Source: Sphingomonas kyeonggiensis (GTDB taxonomy: Bacteria; Pseudomonadota; Alphaproteobacteria; Sphingomonadales; Sphingomonadaceae). From it: DNA of 64,000 nucleotides. The position numbers and the translations under genes were made by a program. The DNA is taken from NCBI RefSeq assembly GCF_014196745.1, contig NZ_JACIEH010000006.1, positions 118,054 through 182,053 of the forward strand, given 5' to 3'. This document shows, in pieces, positions 16,232-25,371 of the stretch. The notes under the pieces are model-generated. The model had not been told where the DNA came from. It did no database searches and saw only the letters and a list, made by a program, of their open reading frames with translations. How positions within the stretch are numbered: position 1 is the first letter of the stretch; each line of letters begins with the position of its first letter.

Positions 16232-17086
16232 TCAGGCCGCGAACTTGCGGACGGAGGTGTCGGCGACGGGTGTGGTCACCGGTCCGCGCTTCGGCGCGGT
16301 GCGAGCATGGGTCGCGTAGAGCATCAGCCCGGTGAAGGTTAGCCCGCCGACCATGTTGCCGAGCACGGTCGGCACTTCGTTCCAGAGGAAATAGTCGCCT
16401 AGCGAGAAGGCGCCGCCCATCATCAGCGCGGAGGGGAACAGGAACATGTTCACCACCGAATGCTCGAACACCATGTAGAAGAAGAGCATGATCGGCATCC
16501 ACATCGCGAGCACCTTGCCCGTGACGCTGCGCGACAGCATTGCGCCAATCACGCCGGTCGAGACCATCCAGTTGCAGAGCATCCCGCGTACGAAGATCGT
16601 GAACCAGCCGGCGATGCCATGGGCAGCATAGCCGAGCGTCCGGTCGGCGCCGATATGGGCGATCTTCTGCCCGACCACGCTGGGCGCGGTGGAGAAGCCA
16701 TAGGTGAAATAGACGGTCATCAGGAAAGCGACGACGAGCGCCCCGGCGAAATTGCCGGCGAACACCAGGCCCCAATTGCGCAGCACGCCGCCGATCGTCA
16801 CGCCCGGCCGCCGATCGAGCCAGGCGAGCGGGGCGAGGACGAAGACGCCGGTGAGCAGGTCGTAGCCGAGCAAGTAGAGAATGCAGAAGCCAACCGGGAA
16901 CAGGATCGCCCCCGCCAGCGGCTGGCCGGTCTGGACAGTGACGGTCACTGCGAAGACGGCGCCGAGCGCCAGCGTCGCCCCGGCCATGAAGGCGCGGATG
17001 ATCGTATCGCGGGTGGACATGAAGATCTTGGATTCGCCCGCGTCGATCGCGTTACGAACGAACTCGGCCGGTTGCAGATAGTCCAT
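16232..17086 (-). CDS. nirC: Formate/nitrite transporter family protein (NirC-like)
   Basis: The 284-residue protein starts at the ATG at 17086 (MDYLQPAEFVRNAIDAG). It has about six membrane segments and FNT signatures such as NWMVSTGVIGAM, MWMPIMLFFYMVFEHSVVNMFLFPSALM and GNMVGGLTFTG. FNT proteins are pentameric channels for formate, nitrite or related anions. Between nirD and nasA it most likely moves nitrite, preventing toxic build-up or allowing uptake. It ends 8 bases before the nasA start, so it belongs to the same transcript. Confidence 0.9.
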   Translation of the reverse strand: MDYLQPAEFVRNAIDAGESKIFMSTRDTIIRAFMAGATLALGAVFAVTVTVQTGQPLAGAILFPVGFCILYLLGYDLLTGVFVLAPLAWLDRRPGVTIGGVLRNWGLVFAGNFAGALVVAFLMTVYFTYGFSTAPSVVGQKIAHIGADRTLGYAAHGIAGWFTIFVRGMLCNWMVSTGVIGAMLSRSVTGKVLAMWMPIMLFFYMVFEHSVVNMFLFPSALMMGGAFSLGDYFLWNEVPTVLGNMVGGLTFTGLMLYATHARTAPKRGPVTTPVADTSVRKFAA

Positions 17087-17124
17087 GGTCGGATGCCTTT
17101 CTGAGATCGATGGGGGAAGGGCGT

Positions 17125-17463
17125 TCACGCCGCCGCCTTCAGCGTGCTCGCGCGGCAGATCAGCACCCGCCCGCCGCTCACCTTCACAGGGATCACCGGG
17201 GTGCAGCCCTTGTCCTCGCCCTGGGCCTGGCCGGTCGCCAGTGCGATGTTCCAGTTGTGCAACGGACAGGCGACGCTGTGGCCATGGACCAGCCCCGCGC
17301 TGAGCGGGCCGCCCTTGTGCGGGCAGCGGTTGACCAGCGCGAATACCTTGTCGTCGCCGGTGCGGAACACCGCGATCTCCTCGCCGCCCTCGACGGGGAC
17401 GGTACGGCTGCCGCGGACCGGGATCTCCTGCAGCCAGCCGATATCGAGCCACTCGCCGATCAT
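17125..17463 (-). CDS. nirD: Nitrite reductase small subunit NirD
   Basis: The 112-residue Rieske-type protein starts at the ATG at 17463, overlapping the nirB stop by 4 bases. The cluster ligands are all present: CPHKGGPLSAG gives C-x-H, and VACPLHNW gives C-x2-H, so a 2Fe-2S Rieske centre should form (many NirD proteins lack it). NirD assists NirB in six-electron reduction of nitrite to ammonium in the cytoplasm. Confidence 0.94.
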   Translation of the reverse strand: MIGEWLDIGWLQEIPVRGSRTVPVEGGEEIAVFRTGDDKVFALVNRCPHKGGPLSAGLVHGHSVACPLHNWNIALATGQAQGEDKGCTPVIPVKVSGGRVLICRASTLKAAA

Positions 17464-19925
17464 GCGATTTCCTCCTGGAGCACGGGTTTGAACGCAGCCA
17501 TGTGGGCGTGCTGCTCGCGTTCCTGGCCGGCGGCGCGCTCGGCCCAGGGGTCGTCCTGGCTGAAGGTCTGCGAATGCCAGAAGCGCGCGGCGAGAGCGTC
17601 GCGGAGTTCCGCGTCCTCGACGATCCGGTCCTTCACATATTGCAGCCCGACGCGCTCGATCCACGGCGCGGTGCGCTCGAGATAGCGCGCTTCCTCGCGG
17701 TAGAGCTGGACGAAGGCGGCGGCATAGTGGAGCGACTCCTCCTCGGTCGCGACCTTCACCAGCAGGTCGGTCGCGCGGACATGGATGCCGCCATTGCCGC
17801 CGACATGGAGCTCGTAGCCCGAGTCCACGCAGACCACGCCGAAGTCCTTGATCGTCGCCTCGGCGCAGTTCCGGGGGCAGCCCGAGACTGCCATCTTGAA
17901 CTTGTGCGGCATCCACGAGCCCCAGAAGCCGCGCTCCAGCTTGACGCCGAGCCCGGTCGAATCCTGGGTGCCGAAGCGGCACCATTCGGAGCCGACACAG
18001 GTCTTCACCGTGCGCAGCGCCTTGCCATAGGCGTGGCCCGAGACCATGCCGGCGGCGTTGAGATCGGCCCATACCGCGGGCAGGTCTTCCTTCCTGATCC
18101 CGAAGATGTCGAGCCGCTGGCCGCCGGTGACCTTGACCATCGGTGCGTCGTATTTCTCGACGACATCGGCGATCGCGCGCAGTTCCTGCGGCGTGGTGAT
18201 GCCGCCCCACATGCGCGGGACGACCGAATAGGTGCCGTCCTTCTGGATGTTGGCGTGCATCCGCTCGTTGACGAAGCGGCTCTGCTGGTCGTCCTGATAT
18301 TCGCCGGGCAGCGCGCAGAGCAGGTAATAGTTGAGTGCCGGGCGGCAGGAGGAGCAGCCATCGGGCGTGCTCCAGTGGAGCTTCTGCATCACTTCGGGGA
18401 TCGAGCGCATGCCCTGCGCGACGATCTCGCGGCGGACATCGTCATGGCCGAAGCTGGTGCATTTGCACATCGTCTTGGGACCTGACTGGACCGCATCGCC
18501 CAGCGTGACCGCCAGCAGCGTCTCGACCAGCCCGGTGCATGACCCGCAGCTCGCCGAGGCCTTGCACCCCGCGCGCACTGCATCGAGGCTGCACGCCCCC
18601 TTCTCGATGCAGGCGACGACCTGGCCCTTGGACACGCCGTTGCAGCCGCAGATCTCGGCATCGTCCGAGAGCGCCGCAACGGCCGCCTTAGGGTCCGCCT
18701 GCCCACCTCCCTGGGCGAAGGCCTGGCCGAAGATCAGCAGGTCGCGCAGCTCGGAGATGTCTTCCTGCTTCTTGAGCAGGTCGAAATACCAGCTGCCATC
18801 GGCGGTATCGCCGTAGAGTACCGCGCCAACGATGCGGTCGTCCTTCACCACCACGCGCTTGTAGATGCCGCGGCTGGCATCGCGCAGCACGATGTCCTCG
18901 GCACCGTCGCCGCCCGAGAAGTCGCCGGCGGAGAACAGGTCGATGCCCGAGACCTTGAGCTTGGTCGAGGTGACCGAGCCGCGATAGCCGGTTGGCGCCT
19001 CGACCAGTCCGTCGGCGAGCGCCCGGCACATCTCCCAGAGCGGCGCAACCAGGCCATAGACATTGCCGTCATGCTCGACGCATTCGCCGACCGCGAGCAC
19101 GTCCGGATCGCTGGTGACCATGTGGTCGTCGACCTGGATGCCGCGGCCCACCGCCAGCCCGGCTTCGCGGGCGAGCGCGGTCGAGGGGCGGATGCCCACC
19201 GCCATCACCACCAGGCTCGCCGGGATCACCCGCCCGTCCTTGAGCTTCACGCCCTCGACATGGGTAGTGCCGAGGATCTCGGCGGTATCGGCGCCGGTGA
19301 GGATCGTCTGGCCGCGCGATTCCAGTTCCGACTTGAGCAGCCAGCCCGCCGCCTCGTCGAGCTGGCGCTCCATCAGCGTCGGCATCAGGTGGAGGACGGT
19401 GACCTTCATCCCGCGCAGGGTGAGCCCGTGCGCCGCCTCCAGCCCGAGCAGGCCGCCGCCGATCACCACGGCATCACCACCCCTGTCCGCGGCGGCGAGC
19501 ATCGCGTCGACGTCCTTCATGTCGCGGAAGCTGATCACGCCGGACAGGTCCTTGCCCGGCACCGGGATGATGAAGGGATCGGAGCCGGTGGCGATCAGCA
19601 GCTTGTCGTAGCTGACGCTGCGCCCGCTGGCGGCGGTGACGGTGCGTGCTTCCCGGTCGATCCCGGTGACGCTGTCGCCGGAGACCAGCTCGATGCCGTT
19701 GCCGTCATACCAGTCGCGCGGGTTGATCACGATCTCGTCGAACGTCTTCTCGCCGGCGAGGACGGGCGAGAGCATGATCCGGTTGTAGTTCACATGCGGC
19801 TCAGCGCCGAAGATCGTCACGCGGTAGCGACCGGGATCGCGGGCGAGCAGCTCCTCCACGGCGCGGCAGCCGGCCATGCCGTTGCCGACCACCACCAAAT
19901 GCGGGCGTTCGATGTGATGCGTCAT
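17460..19925 (-). CDS. nirB: NADH-dependent nitrite reductase large subunit NirB
   Basis: The 821-residue enzyme has, in order, an FAD/NAD(P)-binding oxidoreductase domain (VVVGNGMAGCRAVEEL, LLIATGSDPF, VVIGGGLLGLEAA), a BFD-type 2Fe-2S region (CGCNGVSKGQVV...CGSCTGLVE, then CKCTSFGHDD...CSSCRPALNYY), and a sulfite/nitrite reductase domain. In the last, CVGSEWCRFG and SGCPRNCAEA supply the four cysteines for the 4Fe-4S/siroheme centre. It turns nitrite into ammonium with NADH. The start MTHHIERPHLVVVGNG follows the porin-narK pair closely and is followed by nirD with a 4-base overlap. Confidence 0.96.
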   Translation of the reverse strand: MTHHIERPHLVVVGNGMAGCRAVEELLARDPGRYRVTIFGAEPHVNYNRIMLSPVLAGEKTFDEIVINPRDWYDGNGIELVSGDSVTGIDREARTVTAASGRSVSYDKLLIATGSDPFIIPVPGKDLSGVISFRDMKDVDAMLAAADRGGDAVVIGGGLLGLEAAHGLTLRGMKVTVLHLMPTLMERQLDEAAGWLLKSELESRGQTILTGADTAEILGTTHVEGVKLKDGRVIPASLVVMAVGIRPSTALAREAGLAVGRGIQVDDHMVTSDPDVLAVGECVEHDGNVYGLVAPLWEMCRALADGLVEAPTGYRGSVTSTKLKVSGIDLFSAGDFSGGDGAEDIVLRDASRGIYKRVVVKDDRIVGAVLYGDTADGSWYFDLLKKQEDISELRDLLIFGQAFAQGGGQADPKAAVAALSDDAEICGCNGVSKGQVVACIEKGACSLDAVRAGCKASASCGSCTGLVETLLAVTLGDAVQSGPKTMCKCTSFGHDDVRREIVAQGMRSIPEVMQKLHWSTPDGCSSCRPALNYYLLCALPGEYQDDQQSRFVNERMHANIQKDGTYSVVPRMWGGITTPQELRAIADVVEKYDAPMVKVTGGQRLDIFGIRKEDLPAVWADLNAAGMVSGHAYGKALRTVKTCVGSEWCRFGTQDSTGLGVKLERGFWGSWMPHKFKMAVSGCPRNCAEATIKDFGVVCVDSGYELHVGGNGGIHVRATDLLVKVATEEESLHYAAAFVQLYREEARYLERTAPWIERVGLQYVKDRIVEDAELRDALAARFWHSQTFSQDDPWAERAAGQEREQHAHMAAFKPVLQEEIA

Positions 19926-19935
19926 GCTTGGTCAC

Positions 19936-21117
19936 TCACAGGCTGAAATCGAGCTGGAGCCACAGCTTGCGCGTGTCGGTCGCGAAGCTGGCGGCGCGGT
20001 AATCGGCATATTTGATCAGGGCGGCGAGGTGCCTGGCCGGCTTGAAGCCGAGCTGCAGGTCCCATTCCTCGCCGTAGCGGCGGGTGTTCCGGTCGCTGTC
20101 GAAGCGGTGATAGATCGCCTGGAGCGTGACTGTCGGCGCCTTGCCCAGGGTCAGTGCGTAGCTGCCGCCGGCATAGAGGTCGCGTATGCCGTCGGCCGGG
20201 GTGACGAGGAACTTGTCGGCCCAGCCCTGGAACTTGTGGAGCGTGGCCAGCGGCGTCTGGAAGCTGGTGTTCGCCAGCCCCTTGTCGGCGCCCAGCACCT
20301 CATAGCCGCCGCTCAGCCCGAAGGCCTTGAGCTGCACCTGCCCCTCGGCGAGCCAGTAATCCGCCGCATAGCGATTGAGATTGTCGCGCCAGTCGGACTG
20401 GCGGGCATAGCTCGCGACCAATGACAGCTTGGCCGGGCCGAGGGGCAGGGTGGTCGTCGCCCGCGCGCCATAGGTCTGGCTGGAGAATTGCCGCCGCCCG
20501 GTGGCGTCCTGGTCGACCAGATAGGCGAAGGCCTTGGCATTGATCGGGCCCAGCTTCACCGTGGCGCCGGCGAAGACATTGTCGCCGCCGATCCCGGCGA
20601 TCGGGCTCTCGACGCCGTAGATGGTCCGCGCCGCCCAGGCATAGGTCAGGTCGATCGCCACCGGGCCCAGCGCCTTGCTCTCGACGCGGACGGCGTCGAA
20701 GGTCTGCTCGTTCTGCCGCCAGGCGACATTGCCGACGAAGCGCTGGTCATCGAGCGCAATGCGCTGGCGGCCCGCGGTGAAGACCGTGTCCTTCAGCCCG
20801 CGATACTGGAGCTGGATCCGGTTGATCTCGACATTCTCGGGATCGGCCACGATGGGGTAGGCGATGCGGCCGTTGACGCTGCTGTTGTAGCGCTCGACCA
20901 GCGCCAGCGTGCCTTCGCTCTCGGCGAGCAGCGCGAAATCGCCCTGCTTCAGCTCGAACCCGGCGCGGACCCGCAGCGTGAGCGCATCGGCGTCCCGTGC
21001 GATCCCGGCCTGATTGACACCCTCGTAGCGAAGCCGGGCGTCGATCAGCGGCTTCATCTCCTGCGCCGCCGCCGGGGTGGCGACGAGCGCGAAGGGGAGG
21101 AGCGCCAGCGCCCGCAT
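19936..21117 (-). CDS. Outer-membrane channel, alginate-export family
   Basis: The 393-residue protein has a signal peptide (MRALALLPFALVATPAAAQ) and then alternating beta strands with aromatic ends, finishing in LWLQLDFSL with a terminal hydrophobic residue as in outer-membrane barrels. The block FTAGRQRIALDDQRFVGNVAWRQNEQTFDAVR is a signature of the alginate_exp family. In nitrate clusters of sphingomonads such a porin sits beside narK and probably lets nitrate or nitrite through the outer membrane. Alginate export itself is unlikely here. The ATG at 21117 shares one base with the narK stop. Confidence 0.85.
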   Translation of the reverse strand: MRALALLPFALVATPAAAQEMKPLIDARLRYEGVNQAGIARDADALTLRVRAGFELKQGDFALLAESEGTLALVERYNSSVNGRIAYPIVADPENVEINRIQLQYRGLKDTVFTAGRQRIALDDQRFVGNVAWRQNEQTFDAVRVESKALGPVAIDLTYAWAARTIYGVESPIAGIGGDNVFAGATVKLGPINAKAFAYLVDQDATGRRQFSSQTYGARATTTLPLGPAKLSLVASYARQSDWRDNLNRYAADYWLAEGQVQLKAFGLSGGYEVLGADKGLANTSFQTPLATLHKFQGWADKFLVTPADGIRDLYAGGSYALTLGKAPTVTLQAIYHRFDSDRNTRRYGEEWDLQLGFKPARHLAALIKYADYRAASFATDTRKLWLQLDFSL

Positions 21118-22403
21118 CAGATGCGCACCCCCGCAGCTGCCGCCCAGCGCATCCGCCACCGCCCCTTGACGAAGGTCAGCGCGGCGAGGGCGCCGAGCGC
21201 CAACATCGCGAAGATCAGGAAGCCGGGGCCGAAGCCGCCGGTTGCCTGGCGCGCGAAGCCGAGCGAGGAGGCGAGGTAGAAGCCGCCCACGCCGCCGGCC
21301 ATGCCGACCAGCCCGGTCAGGATGCCGATCTCCTTGCCGAAGCGCTGCGGCACGAGCTGGAACACCGCGCCATTGCCGGTGCCGAGCGCCAGCATCGCGA
21401 TGACGAACAGGGTGAGCGCCACGCCGAGGCTGGCGGGCGAGGTGCTGACGCCGAGCAGCGCTGCAGCCGCGACGATGTAGACGGCGGTCAGCGCCGCCAC
21501 GCCGCCGACCCGGTCGGCCAGCGCACCACCGAGCGGACGCACCAGCGACCCGGCGAACACGCAGGCCGCGGTGCAATAGCCGGCCATGACCGTGCTGAGG
21601 GAGAACTGGTCGGTGAAGTAGATGGTCAGCGACGAGGCGAGACCCGAGAAGCCGCCAAAGGTGACGCCGTAGAACAGCATGAACCACCAGGCGTCGGCAG
21701 TCTTGAGCGGCTCGAGATAGGCGGCGAGCGGCTTGGGCGCGGGCTGGTTCGGCGCGTCCTTGGCCAGCACGACATAGACCACCAGCACGATCGCCAGCGG
21801 GATGCAGACCAGGCCGAGCACCGCGTTCCAGCCGAACGCCTTGGCGAGCATTGGGGCGAACAGGGCGGCCAGCACGGTGCCCGAATTGCCCATGCCGGCG
21901 ATGCCCATCGCCTTGCCCTGATGCTCGGGCGGATACCAGCGGCTGGCGAGCGGCAGCGCCACCGCGAAGCTCGCGCCGGCAAAGCCGAGCACGCCGCCCA
22001 GCGCCAACGTGCCGGCGAAGCTGTGCACGCCCAGCCGCCAGGCGGTGAGCAGGCCGGCGATCACGATCAGCTGGCCGATCACGCCGGTGCGCTTCGGGCC
22101 GATCCGGTCGGCGAGCAGGCCGACGACCAGGCGCAGCACCGCGCCGGCCAGGGTGGGAGTCGCCACCATCAGGCCCTTCTGCGCCGGGCTCAGCCCGATA
22201 TCCCTGGCGATCTCCGGCGCGAGCGGGCCGAGCAGCACCCAGACCATGAAGGCCAGGTCGAAATAGAGGAAGGCGGCGATCAGCGTCGGCGTGTGGCCGC
22301 TGCTCCAGAAAGCCGATTTCGCCTTGCGCTGCGGGAAAGAATCGATGTCGGCGCCCCCGCCGATCGCCTCGAAGCCTTCGCGCGCCAGTTCCGCGATCTT
22401 CAT
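21117..22403 (-). CDS. narK: Nitrate/nitrite transporter, NarK/NasA MFS family
   Basis: The 428-residue membrane protein has twelve predicted helices. The nitrate-porter signatures are present: FAVALPLASRWYPPEHQGKAMGIAGMGNSGTVLAAL on the helix 4-5 region and GNGAVFQLVPQRF later, plus arginines in the helices. It imports nitrate by the major-facilitator mechanism. It is the first gene after a leader with an ANTAR-type hairpin and terminator, and so is the gate for expression of the whole downstream run (porin, nirBD, nirC, nasA, cofactors). Confidence 0.92.
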   Translation of the reverse strand: MKIAELAREGFEAIGGGADIDSFPQRKAKSAFWSSGHTPTLIAAFLYFDLAFMVWVLLGPLAPEIARDIGLSPAQKGLMVATPTLAGAVLRLVVGLLADRIGPKRTGVIGQLIVIAGLLTAWRLGVHSFAGTLALGGVLGFAGASFAVALPLASRWYPPEHQGKAMGIAGMGNSGTVLAALFAPMLAKAFGWNAVLGLVCIPLAIVLVVYVVLAKDAPNQPAPKPLAAYLEPLKTADAWWFMLFYGVTFGGFSGLASSLTIYFTDQFSLSTVMAGYCTAACVFAGSLVRPLGGALADRVGGVAALTAVYIVAAAALLGVSTSPASLGVALTLFVIAMLALGTGNGAVFQLVPQRFGKEIGILTGLVGMAGGVGGFYLASSLGFARQATGGFGPGFLIFAMLALGALAALTFVKGRWRMRWAAAAGVRI

Positions 22404-22432
22404 TCCTACTGCCTCCCCGTGCCGCAGGCACG

Positions 22433-22482
22433 AAAAAAGCCGCTGTCGATCTCCCGTGCGGCGGGGATCGGACAGCGGCTTT
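22433..22482 (-). terminator. Leader terminator before narK
   Basis: On the minus strand AAGCCGCTGTC (22481-22471) pairs with GACAGCGGCTT (22447-22437), continued inward by a CGATC/GATCG-type stem, and is followed by a run of six T. It lies about 30 bases before the narK start, so transcription would stop unless antitermination occurs. It fits control by NasT. Confidence 0.85.
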
Positions 22483-22534
22483 GCTGAATTCCGGTGGATG
22501 CTCGCGCCTACGTCGCCGCGAAGATCCGATATGC

Positions 22535-22589
22535 GTCACCCGGCCATTCGGGCGACTCGCTTAAGCTGACGCGAAGCGGGCTTCTTCGC
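22535..22589 (-). promoter_or_regulatory. ANTAR-target hairpins in the narK leader (NasT site)
   Basis: The minus strand holds an 8-base-pair hairpin (GTCGCCCG/CGGGTGAC, 22556-22535) closing the hexaloop AATGGC. The loop has A at position 1 and G at position 4, the rule for RNA recognised by ANTAR proteins. Fourteen bases upstream is a second hairpin (GCGAAG/CTTCGC, 22589-22571) with a 7-base loop that fits less well. Two tandem hairpins before a terminator are the known layout for NasT/NasR antitermination. Confidence 0.75.
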
Positions 22590-22602
22590 AAGTGCAAAAA
22601 TT

Positions 22603-23811
22603 TCAGCTTTGTTTCAGCCCGCGCAAATAGGCGTCCAGGTCCTGCGGATCGAAGGCGCGGCCATCGAAGAACCGGTCGGGCGCCAGGGTCAGGCTGCCCT
22701 CGTGCGAGGCGGCGGCAAGCGGGCTGGCCAGCGCGCCTTCCACCTTCATGCTCGCCCCCGGCATCGCCACGCCGCGCCCGGCCAGCGCGCTGCGATAGAG
22801 ATCGGAGCGGAACACGCCCGCCGCGGCGCGCTCGGCCTCGGGGCTGGGCTCGACCAGGTTCCAGCGGACGAACTGCGAATAGATCCACAGCGCCTGGCTG
22901 CGCCATGGGAAGTTCGCCGCACCGCGGTGGAATACCGTGAAGTTGGGCAGGTCGACCACGTCGCCGCCGCGCATCAGCGGCATGCGACCGGCGAGCGCCT
23001 GGAGGATCAGCTCGGTGGGCTGGCCGACATGGTCCGGACGGGCGAGCAGGGCGGCGAGGTCCTGGTGATTGGCGGGATCGTCGCACCAGGCCGCGGCGCG
23101 GTCGAGCGCGCGGAGCAGTCGGCCAAGCTGCTCCGCATTCGCCTCGGCCCAGTCGGCACGGGTGGCGAGGACCTTCTCGACGCCGCGCTGCCAGATGTTG
23201 ACGCCGGCGGCGGCGATCTCGCCGATCCCCTCGGCCACCGCGACGCTGCTCCACGGCTCGCCGGCGATGAAGCCGTCGATCTCGCCGAGCCGCAGCGCCT
23301 GCACCATCAGCGACGGCGGCAGGACGCGCAGCGTCACGTCGCGGTCGGGGTTCACGCCGGCATAGGCGAGCCAGTAGCGCAGCATCAGCGCGTGGCTCGA
23401 ATAGCGGTGGACGATGCCGATCACCGGCTTGCGGCGATGCAGCCCGATCGCGGCGGCGAAGTCGTGCGCGGTGGCGATTGGATCCTCGACCCGGTTGCGC
23501 GGATCGGGATCGAGCGCGGCGGCCAGCTCGGCGGAGAGAGTCAGCGCATTGCCATTGTCGTTGAGCTTGAACGGCGCGGCGATCGCGCAGGGCGCCTGGC
23601 TCAGCCCCAGCGTGACCGCCACGGCGAGCGGCGCCAGCATGTGCGCGCATTGCACCTGGCCATAGACCAGCCGGTCGCGCACCGTCGCCCAGCTCGTGTC
23701 GCGCACCAGGGTGAGGGCAATGCCCTCGGCCTCGGCAAAGCCGCGTTCGCGCGCCACGATCAGCGGGGCGCTGTCGGTCAGCGGCAGGAAGGCGATCGAA
23801 AGCGGCGTCAT
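22603..23811 (-). CDS. nasS: Nitrate sensor NasS (NrtA/CmpA family, cytoplasmic)
   Basis: The 402-residue protein is related to NrtA/CmpA substrate-binding proteins (MTPLSIAFLPLTDSAPLIVARERGF, then GIVHRYSSHALMLRYWLAYAG, LRLGEIDGFIAGEPWSSVA, WRSQALWIYSQFVRW). It has no signal peptide, so it stays in the cytoplasm, as known for NasS. NasS holds NasT inactive without nitrate and releases it when nitrate is bound. The start overlaps the nasT stop by 4 bases. The product is a sensor rather than a transport protein, as no ABC permease or ATPase genes are nearby. Confidence 0.92.
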   Translation of the reverse strand: MTPLSIAFLPLTDSAPLIVARERGFAEAEGIALTLVRDTSWATVRDRLVYGQVQCAHMLAPLAVAVTLGLSQAPCAIAAPFKLNDNGNALTLSAELAAALDPDPRNRVEDPIATAHDFAAAIGLHRRKPVIGIVHRYSSHALMLRYWLAYAGVNPDRDVTLRVLPPSLMVQALRLGEIDGFIAGEPWSSVAVAEGIGEIAAAGVNIWQRGVEKVLATRADWAEANAEQLGRLLRALDRAAAWCDDPANHQDLAALLARPDHVGQPTELILQALAGRMPLMRGGDVVDLPNFTVFHRGAANFPWRSQALWIYSQFVRWNLVEPSPEAERAAAGVFRSDLYRSALAGRGVAMPGASMKVEGALASPLAAASHEGSLTLAPDRFFDGRAFDPQDLDAYLRGLKQS

Positions 23812-24389
23812 CGCCCGTCTCCAAACAGGTCGGCGGCTGTGATCAGGGCCTCGGCGACTTCGACGATCCGCCGTCCCTGCTTCATCGCGGTGGTGCGCAG
23901 CAGCGCATAGGCCTCGGGCTCGCTGAGGCCGCGGCTTTGCATCAGGATCGCCTTGGCGCGGTCGAGCGTCTTGCGCTCGGCCAGCTCGGTGCGCGCAGCG
24001 TCCAGCTCGGTCTGCAGCCGGGAAAAGGCGTTGAACCGGCGGATCGCCAGCTCGAGCACCGGCTTCACCCGGTCCTTGCGGAGCCCATCGACGACATAGG
24101 CCGAGACGCCGGCATCGATCGCCGCGCCGATCATGCCGTCATCGGACTGGTCGACGAACATCGCGATCGGACGCGCCAGCGCGCGGCTGACCGCGAGCAT
24201 CTCCTCCAGCGAATCGCGATTGGCGTTGCCGAGGTTCATCAGCACGACATCGGGGGCCATCCGCTCGAGCCGCGCCACAAAGGCGCCGTGCGGGGGCACG
24301 ACTTCGATCTCCTCGAAGCCGGCATCGCGCAGACCCTCCTCGAGGATCGTGGCGCGCAGCCCGCTGTCATCGATGATGGCAATACGCAA
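23808..24389 (-). CDS. nasT: ANTAR-type antiterminator NasT
   Basis: The 193-residue protein has a receiver-like N-terminus (MRIAIIDDSGLRATILEEGL...PDVVLMNLGN) and a C-terminal ANTAR domain (RTELAERKTLDRAKAILMQSRGLSEPEAYALLRTTAMKQGRRIVEVAEALI). ANTAR domains bind paired hexaloop hairpins in RNA and prevent terminator formation. Its likely target is the leader just before narK. It is co-transcribed with nasS. Confidence 0.95.
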   Translation of the reverse strand: MRIAIIDDSGLRATILEEGLRDAGFEEIEVVPPHGAFVARLERMAPDVVLMNLGNANRDSLEEMLAVSRALARPIAMFVDQSDDGMIGAAIDAGVSAYVVDGLRKDRVKPVLELAIRRFNAFSRLQTELDAARTELAERKTLDRAKAILMQSRGLSEPEAYALLRTTAMKQGRRIVEVAEALITAADLFGDGR

Positions 24390-24460
24390 CGTCAGGTCCC
24401 CAAGCCTACGCGCGCGAGGCTAGGCCGCCGGTCTCACAGGTCAACGCTGCGGAAAGAGCT

Positions 24461-24637
24461 TCACAGCGGGCAGGCTTCGCCGCTGCTCGCCGGCTTGTCA
24501 CGATCGGCGCGCTCCCGCGCCTTCTTCGCCGCATCGCGCTTGCGTCGCGCGTCCCCTGTCTCGTCCTCGATGCCCGTTTCGGTATGCGTCTTGTGGACGT
24601 GTCGTATCATCGTCGCCCATTGGCGGAATGAACCCAT
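24461..24637 (-). CDS. Small conserved basic protein
   Basis: The predicted 58-residue protein MGSFRQWATMIRHVHKTHTETG...ARRKRDAAKKARERADRDKPA starts at the ATG at 24637, with GAGGGG upstream. A longer frame from 24676 adds 13 residues. The C-terminal half is a charged helix rich in Arg and Lys. Similar small proteins occur in sphingomonads, but the role is unknown. Confidence 0.5.
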   Translation of the reverse strand: MGSFRQWATMIRHVHKTHTETGIEDETGDARRKRDAAKKARERADRDKPASSGEACPL

Positions 24638-24738
24638 CTGCGACCCCTCGCTTAAGCTTTCGTAGCGAGGGGTCATAACTTAAGTTTTGATGGGAAGTTG
24701 CGGGAAATAAATCCTTAACGCGCCGCGAATCACGTTTC

Positions 24739-25371
24739 TCAGTCGAGCACCGCCGCGACGAGCTGGCGGAAGGCATCGGCGCGGTGGCTCATCGCGTGCT
24801 TGGCGCCGGGCTCCATCTCGCCGAACGTCTCCTGGTGCCCGTTGGGCAGGAACATCGGATCATAGCCGAAGCCCTGGCTGCCGCGCGGCGGCCAGACCAG
24901 GGTGCCGTCCACGCGCCCTTCGAACCATTCGACATGGCCGTCGGGCCAGGCCAGCGCGAGCGCGCAGACGAAATGCGCGTCGCGGCTGGTCTCGGGCGGC
25001 AGCTTGGCGAGATTGTCCTCGACCAGCTGCATCGCGACGCCGAAGTCCTTGCTCGGGCCCGCCCAGCGCGCCGAGAAGATGCCCGGATCGTTGTTCAGCG
25101 CCTCGACGCACAGGCCCGAATCATCGGCCAGGGCAGGGAGCCCCGACAGGTCCGCGGCCTGCAGCGCCTTGAGCTCGGCATTGGCGACGAAGGTCGTCCC
25201 GGTCTCCTCGGGCTCGGGCAGGTCGAGCTCGCCCGCCGAGACCGGCTCGATCCCGAACGGGCCGAGCAGTTCGCGGATCTCGCGCACCTTGCCCTGGTTG
25301 TGGCTGGCGATCACCAGCTTGCCGGGCTGCAGCTTGCGGATCGCCTGCGGGGTTTCGCCTTCACCGCTCAT
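24739..25371 (-). CDS. rdgB: dITP/XTP pyrophosphatase RdgB (HAM1)
   Basis: The 210-residue protein has the HAM1 signatures KLVIASHNQGKVREIRELL, FVANAELKALQAA, LPALADDSGLCVEALNNDPGIFSARWAG and GFGYDPMFLPNG. It removes non-canonical purine triphosphates (dITP, XTP) before they enter nucleic acid. The start overlaps the rph stop by 4 bases, a common gene pair in alphaproteobacteria. Confidence 0.95.
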   Translation of the reverse strand: MSGEGETPQAIRKLQPGKLVIASHNQGKVREIRELLGPFGIEPVSAGELDLPEPEETGTTFVANAELKALQAADLSGLPALADDSGLCVEALNNDPGIFSARWAGPSKDFGVAMQLVEDNLAKLPPETSRDAHFVCALALAWPDGHVEWFEGRVDGTLVWPPRGSQGFGYDPMFLPNGHQETFGEMEPGAKHAMSHRADAFRQLVAAVLD

